Assembly (NCBI GenBank): GCA_025935235.1
Contig: JAICVT010000248.1
Span: forward strand, 1 to 6,689
Reading direction: 5' to 3'
Source of the DNA: Ktedonobacterales bacterium
GTDB taxonomy: Bacteria > Chloroflexota > Ktedonobacteria > Ktedonobacterales > JADMIN01
Length of the DNA: 6,689 bases
Part shown: piece by piece, positions 1 through 6,529 of the stretch
How the letters are laid out: each line of letters begins with the position of its first letter
Numbering within the stretch: position 1 is the first letter of the stretch
Translations under genes and position numbers: made by a program
Notes under the pieces: generated by a model
The model's input: only the letters and a program-made list of their open reading frames with translations
Told to the model about the DNA's origin: nothing
Database searches by the model: none

Positions 1-899
1 GAGAGGCCGTCAATGATCGAGCTGCGCGGATCGCCGCGGAAGTCGGACGAGACCAGCGGCTCATCGGTGTAGCCCAGGATGTCCTTGAGCTTGCCTTCCG
101 CCTGCTGCTTGAAGAGCGCGTTGACCGCCTCGACCGACGTGCCCTTGTTCAGATTGGCCACGAAGTCCACCACTGAGACGGTGACGGTCGGCACGCGCAG
201 CGAGAAGCCGTCAAACTTGCCCTTCAGGTCGGGGATGACGAGCGCCAGCGCGCGAGCGGCGCCAGTCGAGGTCGGGATGATGTTGGCGCTGGCGGTGCGG
301 GCGCGGCGCAGGTCGGGATGCACGACATCCAGCGTGCGCTGGTCATTGGTGAAGGAGTGGACGGTGGTCATCATGGCCTTCTCGATACCATAGGCGTCAT
401 GTATGACCTTGGCCGCCGGAGCCAGGCAGTTGGTGGTGCAGGAGGCGTTCGAGATGATGTTCTGCGTGGCGGGATCGTACTTGTCTTCGTTCACGCCCAG
501 CACGAGCGTGATGTCCTCATTCTTCGCCGGAGCGGAGATGATGACCTTCTTGACCGAATCGTGACGGTGCGCTTTGGCCTTGTTGGCGTCGGTGAAGAGG
601 CCGGTGCTCTCGATGACGATCGCGGCGTCCACATCGCCCCACGGGATCTGCCCGGGGTCGCGGTCAGAGAAGACGCGGATGTGCTTGCCGTTGATAATCA
701 GCTCGTTCTCGCCCGTCTCAACCGTGCCATCGAAGCGGCCATAGGTGGAGTCGTAGCGGAACAGGTGCGCGTTCGCTTCGAGGTCGGCGACGTCGTTGAT
801 GGCGACGACTTCGATGTCGTTGGGGTAGCGTTCGAGCATGGCCTTCAGGCTCTGGCGCCCGATGCGCCCGAAACCGTTGATCGCGACTCGCGTTGCCAT
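1..899 (-). CDS. gap: Glyceraldehyde-3-phosphate dehydrogenase, type I, partial (C-terminus off the left edge)
   Basis: Cytosolic glycolytic enzyme that oxidises and phosphorylates glyceraldehyde 3-phosphate to 1,3-bisphosphoglycerate with NAD. Reading the minus strand from the ATG at 897-899 gives 299 residues without a stop up to the window edge. The Rossmann motif NGFGRIGR is at residues 8-15. Asp36, in AINDVAD, lies where NAD-specific enzymes carry the adenosine-binding Asp. The catalytic motif SCTTNC is at 153-158, with nucleophile Cys154, and the catalytic His is His181 in TVHSFTNDQ. DLRRAR and the phosphate-binding STGAA motif follow. The family is usually 330-340 residues, so about 35-40 are missing, including the C-terminal WYDNEW region. 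The start is fixed by AGGAGG (909-914), 9 nt upstream. It lies in the same direction as cydAB but 180 bp away with its own promoter candidate, so it is probably a separate unit. Identification is very secure; NAD preference is inferred from Asp36. Confidence 0.97.
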   Translation of the reverse strand, partial: MATRVAINGFGRIGRQSLKAMLERYPNDIEVVAINDVADLEANAHLFRYDSTYGRFDGTVETGENELIINGKHIRVFSDRDPGQIPWGDVDAAIVIESTGLFTDANKAKAHRHDSVKKVIISAPAKNEDITLVLGVNEDKYDPATQNIISNASCTTNCLAPAAKVIHDAYGIEKAMMTTVHSFTNDQRTLDVVHPDLRRARTASANIIPTSTGAARALALVIPDLKGKFDGFSLRVPTVTVSVVDFVANLNKGTSVEAVNALFKQQAEGKLKDILGYTDEPLVSSDFRGDPRSSIIDGL

Positions 900-1025
900 G
901 AAGGATATCCTCCTGAAAGCGGTTTGTCTGGAAAACAACTCCAGTGGCGCGGCCCCATTGCCGCGTCTCACTCGCCAAAGACGCCCTCCGCCTCCTCGCG
1001 GTGGGCCTACAGGCGCCCGCCTCGA

Positions 1026-1034
1026 ATTGTATCA
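1026..1034 (-). promoter_or_regulatory. Candidate extended -10 promoter for gap
   Basis: On the minus strand the sequence reads TGATACAAT: a TACAAT -10 hexamer (1026-1031) preceded by the TGn of an extended -10 (1032-1034). No convincing TTGACA-like -35 sits 17 bp further upstream, which extended -10 promoters can tolerate. It is one of the few AT-rich patches in the 180-bp gap. It would give a leader of roughly 120 nt before the gap ATG. Inference from motif only. Confidence 0.4.
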
Positions 1035-1051
1035 CCCGCGCCCGCGTCTCC

Positions 1052-1074
1052 GGCGGTCCAGCTCGCCGACCGCC
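1052..1074 (-). terminator. GC-rich inverted repeat just after cydB stop (possible terminator or mRNA-stabilising hairpin)
   Basis: A perfect 7-bp stem, GGCGGTC pairing with GACCGCC, flanks a 9-nt loop. It begins 5 nt beyond the cydB stop codon. No U-tract follows on the minus strand, so it is not a classical intrinsic terminator. It may end or protect the 3' end of the cydAB mRNA, or be a chance feature of GC-rich DNA. Confidence 0.3.
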
Positions 1075-1079
1075 CGCAC

Positions 1080-2237
1080 TCAGGGGCGCGCGCCCTGCTG
1101 TGGCGTTTGCCCAGAGTCGCGCGGCTCCGCGGACGGCGCGAACGCGGCGCGCAGCCCTTGCTCCGCCAGGCTGGCGGCGGTGACGGCCCGCGCGGGTCGT
1201 GGGCGGCCCTTGAAGATGGCGAACAGATACCACAGCGACGGGAACAGCACGAGCGCGCCCGCCGCTGAGGCAATCGTCACCGCCAGCAACACGCTATCGG
1301 GCGCGGCAGCGCTGGCGATGGTGACATCGGGAATGATGAGATACGGGTACTGCGCGACGGCCCAGGCGGCCAGAATGCAGGCGATCTCGCCCGCCACCAG
1401 ATAGCGCGCCCAGAGGTAGCGTCCGCGCAGTAGCGCCACAGCGGCCAGCAGCCCAATCAGCATGGCGCCCAGCGAGAGGGGCAGCGCCTTGCCAACCAGG
1501 CCGCTCCACAGCAGCGGCTCCTCTGCCCGCGAGAGCAGCGCCGCCGCCGCGCCCAGCACAGCCGTTACCGCGCCCGCCCACAGTGCGCGGACGCGGAAGT
1601 CATTGGTCAGCTCGGCGTCGCCCGCCATCCGCGCCTCCACCGCGAGGTAGGCGGCCGCCAGCGTGGCGCAGATGGCTACCGCGAAGGCCCCGCAGACCAG
1701 CGCGAAGGGCACCGTCCACGTCGTCCAGAGGTTGGCCTGGACCACGCCGCCAATGACGCGGATGTCGCCCCCGGCGATAGCGCCTGCCAGCGCGCCCAGC
1801 ATGAACGGCGCGATGACGCTGGCGCCGTTGAAGGTGTAACCCCAGGCGGTGGCGATGCCCGCGCGCTCAGCGAACTGCGAGCGCAGGCCGAAGCCCGCCC
1901 CACGCAGCACGATGCCGACCAGCGCCAGCACGATTGGGATGAAGAGCGCCGTCGAGACGGCGGCATAGACGACGGGGAAGGCCGTCCAGGTGACGACGAT
2001 CACGTAGATCAGCCAGACGTTATTCGCCTCCCAGACCGGGCCGAGCGCGTGCGAGATGGCATCGCGCTGGCGAGCAGCGCGCGGCCCACGCGCCAGCAGA
2101 TCCCACAGGCCCGCGCCGAAGTCCGCGCCACCCAGCGCGGCGTAGGCGATCAGTCCGACGCCGACGAGGGCAGCGCCGATATTGGCGAGTGTCGAGGGCG
2201 CAGCCGATGCGACCATAGCCGATGCCACCAGTTTCAT
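1080..2237 (-). CDS. cydB: Cytochrome bd-type quinol oxidase subunit II
   Basis: Integral membrane partner of CydA in the terminal oxidase that reduces oxygen to water with electrons from quinol. The 385-residue product is strongly hydrophobic, with about eight membrane segments as in the family. The diagnostic GGADFGAGLWD is at residues 36-46 and ALGPVWEANNVW at 64-75. Glu70 occupies the place of E. coli Asp58, which I recall as typical of CIO-like subunits. RGAGFGLR near 112-119 is a variant of the usual RGxAFxFR. A hydrophilic tail of about 40 residues, rich in Ala, Arg and Pro, follows the last membrane segment. The start ATG (2235-2237) has AGGAG (2246-2250) 8 nt upstream. That ribosome site lies inside the 15-nt gap after the cydA stop, so the two genes are almost certainly one transcript. 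The N-terminus carries about 15 extra residues before the first membrane helix. Family assignment is secure; subclass is inferred. Confidence 0.95.
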   Translation of the reverse strand: MKLVASAMVASAAPSTLANIGAALVGVGLIAYAALGGADFGAGLWDLLARGPRAARQRDAISHALGPVWEANNVWLIYVIVVTWTAFPVVYAAVSTALFIPIVLALVGIVLRGAGFGLRSQFAERAGIATAWGYTFNGASVIAPFMLGALAGAIAGGDIRVIGGVVQANLWTTWTVPFALVCGAFAVAICATLAAAYLAVEARMAGDAELTNDFRVRALWAGAVTAVLGAAAALLSRAEEPLLWSGLVGKALPLSLGAMLIGLLAAVALLRGRYLWARYLVAGEIACILAAWAVAQYPYLIIPDVTIASAAAPDSVLLAVTIASAAGALVLFPSLWYLFAIFKGRPRPARAVTAASLAEQGLRAAFAPSAEPRDSGQTPQQGARP

Positions 2238-2252
2238 TGCCGCTGCTCCTCT

Positions 2253-3620
2253 CTACTGCGCCGATTCGGCGCTCGCGCCCTGCTGCGACTTCAGCGCGAG
2301 TTTCGCGGCGACGCCAGACGTCGAGCGGGCAAGCCGCAACAACAGCGAGATGAGCGCGACCGTCAAGGCGAGATAGATCAGCAGGAAGACCAGCAGAATC
2401 GTCAGCCCAGCGCCAGGCACAGGCGTAACGGCGGCGCTGACGCGCATCACTCCCTGGATGATCCACGGCTGGCGACCCACCTCGGTGACGATCCAGCCTG
2501 CCTCCAGCGCGATGAACCCCAGCGGGCCGGTCAGGACCGCGCACCACAGCATCAGCCGCGAGATGCGCGAGCGTGGAACCGCGCCGCCGTGGCGCAGATA
2601 GAGCAGCCAGAACCAGACCGGCAGGGCAATCATCAGGATGCCCGTGCCAACCATCAGGTCGAAGGCCAGATGCACGAGCAGCGTGTTGGGCCAGTCCGCG
2701 CGCGGGAAGGCATCCAGTCCCTTGACCGTGGCGTTGGGGTCACCGTAGGCCAGCCAGCTCAACAGTTTGGGAATCTCGATGCCATAGTTCGTCTGCTGTG
2801 TGTTCGGATCGGCGATCCCCAGGATGCGCAGTGGCGCCCCGGCCACCGTCTGGAACAGCCCCTCCATCGCCGCGAGCTTGGCAGGCTGCGTGTGCGCCAC
2901 CATTTTCGCGCTCAGATCGCCAATGTAGGCTTGAATGGGCGCCACGATTGCGCCAAACGCCATCGGCAGCAGCAGCCCGCGCGTGTGATAGGCCGTGCGC
3001 CGCCCACGCAGCAGCGCCACAGCATAGATCGCGGCGACGGCGAAGGCGCTCACCTGATAGGCGGCCAGGATCATATGAACCGTCTCAGCAGGCGTGGCCG
3101 GATTGAACATCGCCGCTAGCGGGTCCACGCTGGTGACGCGCCCATTGGCGAACGTGAACCCGGCGGGCGCGTTCATCCAGGCGTTGGCTGTCACGACGAA
3201 GAAGGCCGAAGCCGTGCCGCCCAGCGCTACCGGAATCGAGCAGAGCCAGTGGGCGAGCGGCGAGAGGCGATCCCAGCCGTAGAGATAGAGACCCAGGAAG
3301 ATGCCCTCGGTGAAGAAGGCGAATCCCTCCAGCGCGAACGGCAGCCCAATCACAGCGCTGGCGAATCCCATGAAGCGCGGCCAGAGCAGGCCCATCTCGA
3401 AGGAGATGGCCGTGCCGGAGACGGCGCCGACGATGAAGAGGATGCCGAACGCCTGGCTCCAGCGGCGCGCCAGCGCGTACCAGATCGTATCGCCGCTGCG
3501 CAGCCCCAGCCCCTCGGCGACACACAGCAGCGCTGGCAGCCCCACACCTAGCGCAGCGAAGATGATGTGGAAGGCCAGCGTGGACGCCATCGCAACGCGC
3601 GCGGCAAGCAGATTGGACAT
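2253..3620 (-). CDS. cydA: Cytochrome bd-type quinol oxidase subunit I, short Q-loop (CIO-like)
   Basis: Haem-bearing, quinol-oxidising subunit of the membrane bd oxidase. From the chosen start it is 455 residues; E. coli CydA is 522. Key residues by position: His18 (haem b595 ligand, E. coli His19), Glu98 and Glu105 in the conserved proton-path region, His182 in the VHMILAAYQ motif (haem b558 ligand, E. coli His186), and Met323 in FDLMVGTG (second b558 ligand, E. coli Met393). The quinol-loop residues Lys248 and Glu253 in QPAKLAAMEG match Lys252 and Glu257. GRQPW is at 382-386. The Lys-to-Met spacing is 75 residues against 141 in E. coli, so the Q-loop lacks about 66 residues, which defines the short-loop class. 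Asp321 sits where E. coli has Arg391. An upstream in-frame start at 3707 was rejected: it would add 29 non-hydrophobic residues, overlap the promoter and skip the strong ribosome site. Followed 15 nt later by cydB. Confidence 0.96.
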   Translation of the reverse strand: MSNLLAARVAMASTLAFHIIFAALGVGLPALLCVAEGLGLRSGDTIWYALARRWSQAFGILFIVGAVSGTAISFEMGLLWPRFMGFASAVIGLPFALEGFAFFTEGIFLGLYLYGWDRLSPLAHWLCSIPVALGGTASAFFVVTANAWMNAPAGFTFANGRVTSVDPLAAMFNPATPAETVHMILAAYQVSAFAVAAIYAVALLRGRRTAYHTRGLLLPMAFGAIVAPIQAYIGDLSAKMVAHTQPAKLAAMEGLFQTVAGAPLRILGIADPNTQQTNYGIEIPKLLSWLAYGDPNATVKGLDAFPRADWPNTLLVHLAFDLMVGTGILMIALPVWFWLLYLRHGGAVPRSRISRLMLWCAVLTGPLGFIALEAGWIVTEVGRQPWIIQGVMRVSAAVTPVPGAGLTILLVFLLIYLALTVALISLLLRLARSTSGVAAKLALKSQQGASAESAQ

Positions 3621-3629
3621 TGGCCCGTC

Positions 3630-3635
3630 TCCTCC
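3630..3635 (-). promoter_or_regulatory. Ribosome binding site that fixes the cydA start
   Basis: GGAGGA on the minus strand, 9 nt before the ATG at 3618-3620. It selects the MSNLLAARVAM start over the longer in-frame start at 3707, which has no comparable site and lies within promoter-like sequence. Confidence 0.85.
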
Positions 3636-3693
3636 ATGCAGGCCGCTGGCGTGCGCGGAGGCGCACGACAACCAGAGCCGACCCCTCCCGCAG

Positions 3694-3724
3694 ATTGTAG
3701 GCCGCAATCGCCAGCGTCAATCAA
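3694..3724 (-). promoter_or_regulatory. Candidate cydAB promoter
   Basis: The minus strand carries TACAAT (3694-3699) as a -10, the same hexamer proposed for gap. The -35 could be TTGACG (3715-3720, 15-bp spacer) or the overlapping TTGATT (3719-3724, 19-bp spacer). Neither spacing is the ideal 17, which would fit a promoter needing an activator or DNA twist. Transcription would start near 3687, giving a leader of roughly 67 nt. Motif-based inference. Confidence 0.55.
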
Positions 3725-3727
3725 TCT

Positions 3728-3745
3728 GGGGCGCATCGCCGCCCC
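3728..3745. promoter_or_regulatory. Inverted repeat GGGGCG-N6-CGCCCC, possible operator
   Basis: Perfect 6-bp arms (3728-3733 and 3740-3745) flank 6 nt, immediately upstream of the cydA -35 candidates. Position in a divergent promoter region suggests a regulator site. The GC-only arms make chance occurrence fairly likely in this genome. I do not recognise it as a known cyd regulator site such as Rex or ArcA. Confidence 0.35.
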
Positions 3746-3762
3746 GTAACGAACTCGTTGCG
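3745..3762. promoter_or_regulatory. Palindrome CG-t-AACGA-AC-TCGTT-g-CG, possible operator
   Basis: The core AACGA-AC-TCGTT (3748-3759) is a perfect 5-bp palindrome around a 2-nt centre. After one mismatch the symmetry continues as CG/CG on the outside, giving 18 bp with one mismatched pair. It shares base 3745 with the neighbouring repeat and overlaps the -35-like TTGCGC (3758-3763) of the rightward promoter, a classic repressor placement. Its mixed base composition makes it less likely to be chance than the GC-only repeat beside it. Regulator unknown. Confidence 0.45.
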
Positions 3763-3788
3763 CTCTGGCGACGCGCGGGGCGTATACT
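3758..3788 (+). promoter_or_regulatory. Candidate promoter for the membrane-protein array
   Basis: TATACT (3783-3788) is a good -10 match. TTGCGC (3758-3763) matches only the TTG of a -35, at a 19-bp spacer. Transcription would begin near 3795, leaving about 36 nt before the ATG at 3831. The -35 lies in the palindrome at 3745-3762. Motif-based; the -10 is the stronger half. Confidence 0.45.
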
Positions 3789-3830
3789 TGCGATCACGAC
3801 GAGCGTGGAGTCTTGCACCTGGGGGAGCGC

Positions 3831-5174
3831 ATGATCGAGAGGGCACAGGGCGCGCCAGCCGCCAATCTGGCCTCGCGAGAGTCGGCGCCGCAGAGCGTTC
3901 CGCTGGCAATCCGGCTTGGCTGGCTGGCGCTGGTTGTGAGCGCCACCGCGCTGGCCGGGTTCAGCATGCCGCCCTACTATCACGATCTACTCTCCACATG
4001 CTCAGGCGCGGTCTGCAATCTCGATGGCTCGCTGAGCGCGTCGGATATGCGGGCGCTCGCCGCCGCGGGCATCTCGCCGTCTGCCTATGCCAGCTACACC
4101 GTCGCGCTCCTGGGAATGGTCAGCGTCGTCTGGCTGGCAGTGGCGCTGTTGATCTTCGCGCGACGTCAGAACGACCTCGGCGCGCTGGTGATCGCCGCGA
4201 TTCTCGCCACCGCCAACCCCATCTCCGTCAATGGCCCGGCGACAGCGCTGGCGCTCGCGCATCCGACGCTGGCGCTGCCAATCAATCTGGCCATGGCGGC
4301 GGGCAGCCTCACCTTCCCGCTGCTCTTTCTGCTGTTTCCGGATGGCCGCTTCGTCCCGCGATGGATGCGCTGGGTCGCGCTGCTCGTGCTGTTGGTCAAC
4401 GCGCCATCCATCCTGGCGCCGTCAGACTCGGCCCTGAACGCGCCCGACAGCCCACTCGCGCTGCTCACGGGACTCCTGCCATTGGTCGTCTTCTTCGTCA
4501 TCGTCGCGGCGCAGATCTATCGGTATCGGCGTGTGGCGACGCAACGCCAGCGCGAGCAATCGAAGTGGGCGGTCTTCGGGCTGCTCTGCGCCGCGACTGC
4601 CGTGATTGCCCTGAATGTCGTCGGTGTCCTCTGGCAGCAGGCGTTCGGAGGTGGTGAGCCATCCGAGGTCATTATGAACACGCTGTTCCCGCTGACGCTG
4701 CTGGCCATTCCACTCTCCATCGGCGTCGCCATCCTGCGGTCGCGGCTCTACGACATAGACATCATCATCAAGCGCACGCTGGTCTACGGCTCGTTGACGC
4801 TGATCCTGGCCGCGCTCTACTTCGCGCTGGTCATCGGCGCCCAGCGCCTCACCCAAGCCTTCACCGGGCAACAGGTCAGCCAGCAGCCGGTGGTGATCGT
4901 GCTCTCCACTCTGCTGATCGCCGCGCTCTTCACGCCCCTGCGCGCACGGCTCCAACGCTGGATTGATCGCCGCTTCTATCGCAGCCGCTACGACGCGGCC
5001 AAGACGGTGGCGGCCTTCAGCGCGTCGCTGCGCAGCGAGGTGGACCTGGCGCAACTCGATGAGCGGCTGCTGGCGGTGGTGGAGGACACCGTGCGCCCAG
5101 CGCACGCCTCGCTCTGGCTGCGCGCCTCGATGCCAGGCGGTTCCGGCTCGAAACCGCAAGGAGGCGAGCGATGA
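3831..5174 (+). CDS. Polytopic membrane protein, sensor-kinase-like membrane module without a kinase (paralogue 1)
   Basis: A 447-residue protein with about ten hydrophobic segments: roughly 25-46, 89-110, 116-135, 147-170, 179-197, 209-230, 247-267, 281-303, 318-338 and 353-370. A loop after the first segment holds Cys57 and Cys62 (C-x4-C). FPDGRFVPRW is at 169-178. A basic loop at 230-246, YRYRRV then REQSKW, joins two helices. DIDIIIKRTLVYG at 308-320 precedes the last helix pair. The tail 371-431, with WIDRRFYRSRYDAAKTV and PAHASLWLR, is soluble and probably cytoplasmic. I recall this layout from the N-terminal half of Chloroflexota and actinobacterial sensor kinases, but no H-, N- or G-box follows, so no kinase activity is expected. 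I chose ATG 3831 (GGGGGAG close upstream at 3821-3827) over an in-frame TTG at 3813; both have short ribosome-site spacing, so the start is uncertain. Divergent from cydAB and overlapping the next paralogue. Function unknown. Confidence 0.85.
   Translation: MIERAQGAPAANLASRESAPQSVPLAIRLGWLALVVSATALAGFSMPPYYHDLLSTCSGAVCNLDGSLSASDMRALAAAGISPSAYASYTVALLGMVSVVWLAVALLIFARRQNDLGALVIAAILATANPISVNGPATALALAHPTLALPINLAMAAGSLTFPLLFLLFPDGRFVPRWMRWVALLVLLVNAPSILAPSDSALNAPDSPLALLTGLLPLVVFFVIVAAQIYRYRRVATQRQREQSKWAVFGLLCAATAVIALNVVGVLWQQAFGGGEPSEVIMNTLFPLTLLAIPLSIGVAILRSRLYDIDIIIKRTLVYGSLTLILAALYFALVIGAQRLTQAFTGQQVSQQPVVIVLSTLLIAALFTPLRARLQRWIDRRFYRSRYDAAKTVAAFSASLRSEVDLAQLDERLLAVVEDTVRPAHASLWLRASMPGGSGSKPQGGER
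4781..5126 (+). repeat. Near-identical direct repeat, copy A (3' third of paralogue 1)
   Basis: Aligns without gaps to 6133-6478 at a constant offset of 1352. By hand count 20 of 346 positions differ (about 94% identical). The 60 bases at 4981-5040 are fully identical. It encodes the RTLVYG motif, the last two membrane helices and the soluble tail. Upstream of about 4750 identity falls sharply. Confidence 0.9.
5158..5174 (+). promoter_or_regulatory. Ribosome site and ATGA stop-start overlap coupling paralogues 1 and 2
   Basis: AAGGAGG (5158-5164) lies 6 nt before ATG 5171-5173. That ATG overlaps the TGA stop (5172-5174) of the upstream gene. The strong site plus overlap indicates translational coupling, hence balanced production of the two proteins. 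It also selects ATG 5171 over the in-frame ATG at 5180. Confidence 0.85.
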
Positions 5175-6529
5175 CCGCCATGACGACCGCTCCTGACCTA
5201 CCTGCACAGGCGAGCGGGGAAGTGGCCCGGCTGCGCGGACGCTGGCTCACGTTGGCGCGAGCAGGATGGATAGCCGTCGCGCTCTCCCAGGCGGCGCTCT
5301 CGGTTGTCGGCCTCTCCGCCTGGAACGCCGCCCTGCAAACCGTCTGCACAGCGTCGCCGTGCGCTGATTGGCAGGTGACACCGGCCACGGTCCAGGGCCT
5401 TGCCCACTGGGGCATCTCGCTCGGAGCCTTCGCGTTCTGGGCAGTTGTGCTTCAAGCCCTCTACACGGCGGTCTTCTATGCGGTCGCGGCGCTCATCTTC
5501 TGGCGCAAGTCAGATGACGGGCTGGCTCTGTTCGTCTCTCTATCGTTGCTGCTGGTGGGCACGCTCTCACCATCGTCCCGCGCGGCGCTGGCCGACCATC
5601 AGGTCTGGTATGCGTTCGCACAATTCGCCGCTTCCATGGGCTGGGCCTCGCTCTTCACGGTCTTCTTCTGCCTGTTCCCTGATGGTCGTTTCGTTCCACG
5701 TTGGGCAGCGCTTGTGGCAGTGGGCAACTATCTCATCAATGTGCCTTCCGCCTTGCCAGGCCTGTTTTCCAACACGCCGTTCGATTCGGATGCATGGCCA
5801 GTGACAGGGGTTGCGCTAGTCGAGTTACTCCTGTTCGGCTCCGGCGCGGTCGCTCAGATCTACCGATATAGGCGTGTCTCAGGACCCGTAGAGCGTGAGC
5901 AGACCAAATGGGTGGTGGTGGCGCTCATGGCGGCTACCGCAGGCGGAATCACGCCTGACATAGTAGCTGCTGTCGTGCCCTCGCTCAGTTCGTCGACCTA
6001 TGCCAGCGCGCTGTATAGTCCGCTCTCTAGCGCCGTGACTGGGCTGAGTTTCGTGCTGCTTCCAATTGGAGTCGGCATCGCCATCCTGCGCTCACATCTG
6101 TGGGACATCGACATCATCATCCGGCGTACGCTGGTCTACGGCTCGCTGACCCTGATCCTGGCCGCGCTCTACTTCGCGCTGGTCATCGGCGCCCAGCGCC
6201 TCACCCAAGTCTTCACTGGGCAACAGGTCGGCCAGCAGCCGGTGGTGATCGTGCTCTCCACTCTGCTGATCGCCGCGCTCTTCACGCCCCTGCGCGCCCG
6301 CTTGCAGCGCTGGATTGATCACCGCTTCTACCGCAGCCGCTACGACGCGGCCAAGACGGTGGCGGCCTTCAGCGCGTCGCTGCGCAGCGAGGTGGACCTG
6401 GCGCAGCTCGACGAGCGGCTGCTGGCGGTGGTGGATGAGACGCTGCGCCCAGCGCATGCCTCACTCTGGCTGCGCGCCGCGTCTGGCGCTCGACTGTCAG
6501 CGTCCACGAGCACATCCGCGACTGAGTGA
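5171..6529 (+). CDS. Polytopic membrane protein, sensor-kinase-like membrane module without a kinase (paralogue 2)
   Basis: A 452-residue homologue of the preceding gene with the same plan. A hydrophilic N-terminus precedes a first helix at about 30-50. The following loop has Cys59 and Cys64 (C-x4-C again). FPDGRFVPRW is at 169-178, the basic loop YRYRRV...REQTKW at 230-247, and DIDIIIRRTLVYG at 312-324. Two final helices and a soluble tail ending in PAHASLWLR at 428-436 follow, then a short Ser/Thr/Ala-rich end. Residues 319-436 differ from paralogue 1 at only six positions (A/V, S/G, R/H, E/D, D/E, V/L), while the first 300 residues are only loosely alike. No histidine-kinase, GAF, cyclase or DNA-binding domain follows the tail. 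Its coupled start suggests a hetero-oligomer or a matched pair with paralogue 1. Its stop TGA at 6527-6529 overlaps the first unit of the 9-bp repeat ahead of the third paralogue. Function unknown. Confidence 0.87.
   Translation: MTAMTTAPDLPAQASGEVARLRGRWLTLARAGWIAVALSQAALSVVGLSAWNAALQTVCTASPCADWQVTPATVQGLAHWGISLGAFAFWAVVLQALYTAVFYAVAALIFWRKSDDGLALFVSLSLLLVGTLSPSSRAALADHQVWYAFAQFAASMGWASLFTVFFCLFPDGRFVPRWAALVAVGNYLINVPSALPGLFSNTPFDSDAWPVTGVALVELLLFGSGAVAQIYRYRRVSGPVEREQTKWVVVALMAATAGGITPDIVAAVVPSLSSSTYASALYSPLSSAVTGLSFVLLPIGVGIAILRSHLWDIDIIIRRTLVYGSLTLILAALYFALVIGAQRLTQVFTGQQVGQQPVVIVLSTLLIAALFTPLRARLQRWIDHRFYRSRYDAAKTVAAFSASLRSEVDLAQLDERLLAVVDETLRPAHASLWLRAASGARLSASTSTSATE
6133..6478 (+). 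repeat. Near-identical direct repeat, copy B (3' third of paralogue 2)
   Basis: Partner of 4781-5126. Differences are scattered but clustered at 6295-6310 and 6435-6445. Several are silent, and one changes Arg to His (R380 in paralogue 1, H384 here). Conservation of silent positions exceeds what protein-level selection alone would need. Confidence 0.9.

Noticed and set aside
928..944. Small hairpin CTGGA-N7-TCCAG in the gap leader
   Set aside because: Only 5 bp, no extension beyond, and no U-tract or known riboswitch architecture around it. Compatible with chance.
318..1268. Long plus-strand open frame (316 codons) opposite gap and the cydB end
   Set aside because: It is antisense to the unmistakable GAPDH frame and has no recognisable domain. 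Long antisense frames are expected in GC-rich coding DNA.
2049..3119. Plus-strand open frame of 356 codons opposite cydA/cydB
   Set aside because: It is rich in Arg, Gln, His and Asp, as shadow frames of hydrophobic membrane genes are. No ribosome site or domain, and both cyd genes are certain.
3621..3707. 29-residue N-terminal extension of CydA from an upstream start
   Set aside because: It overlaps the proposed -10, lacks a ribosome site and resembles no CydA N-terminus. The internal ATG at 3618-3620 has GGAGGA at 9 nt.
3813..3830. In-frame TTG start adding six residues to paralogue 1
   Set aside because: Its GGAG is only 2 nt away and TTG is a weaker start. ATG 3831 is preferred, though not with certainty.
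3758..4657. Alternative plus-strand frame of 299 codons overlapping paralogue 1
   Set aside because: Arg/Gly/Ala-rich shadow translation. The membrane-protein frame has clear helices and a paralogue with the same motifs.
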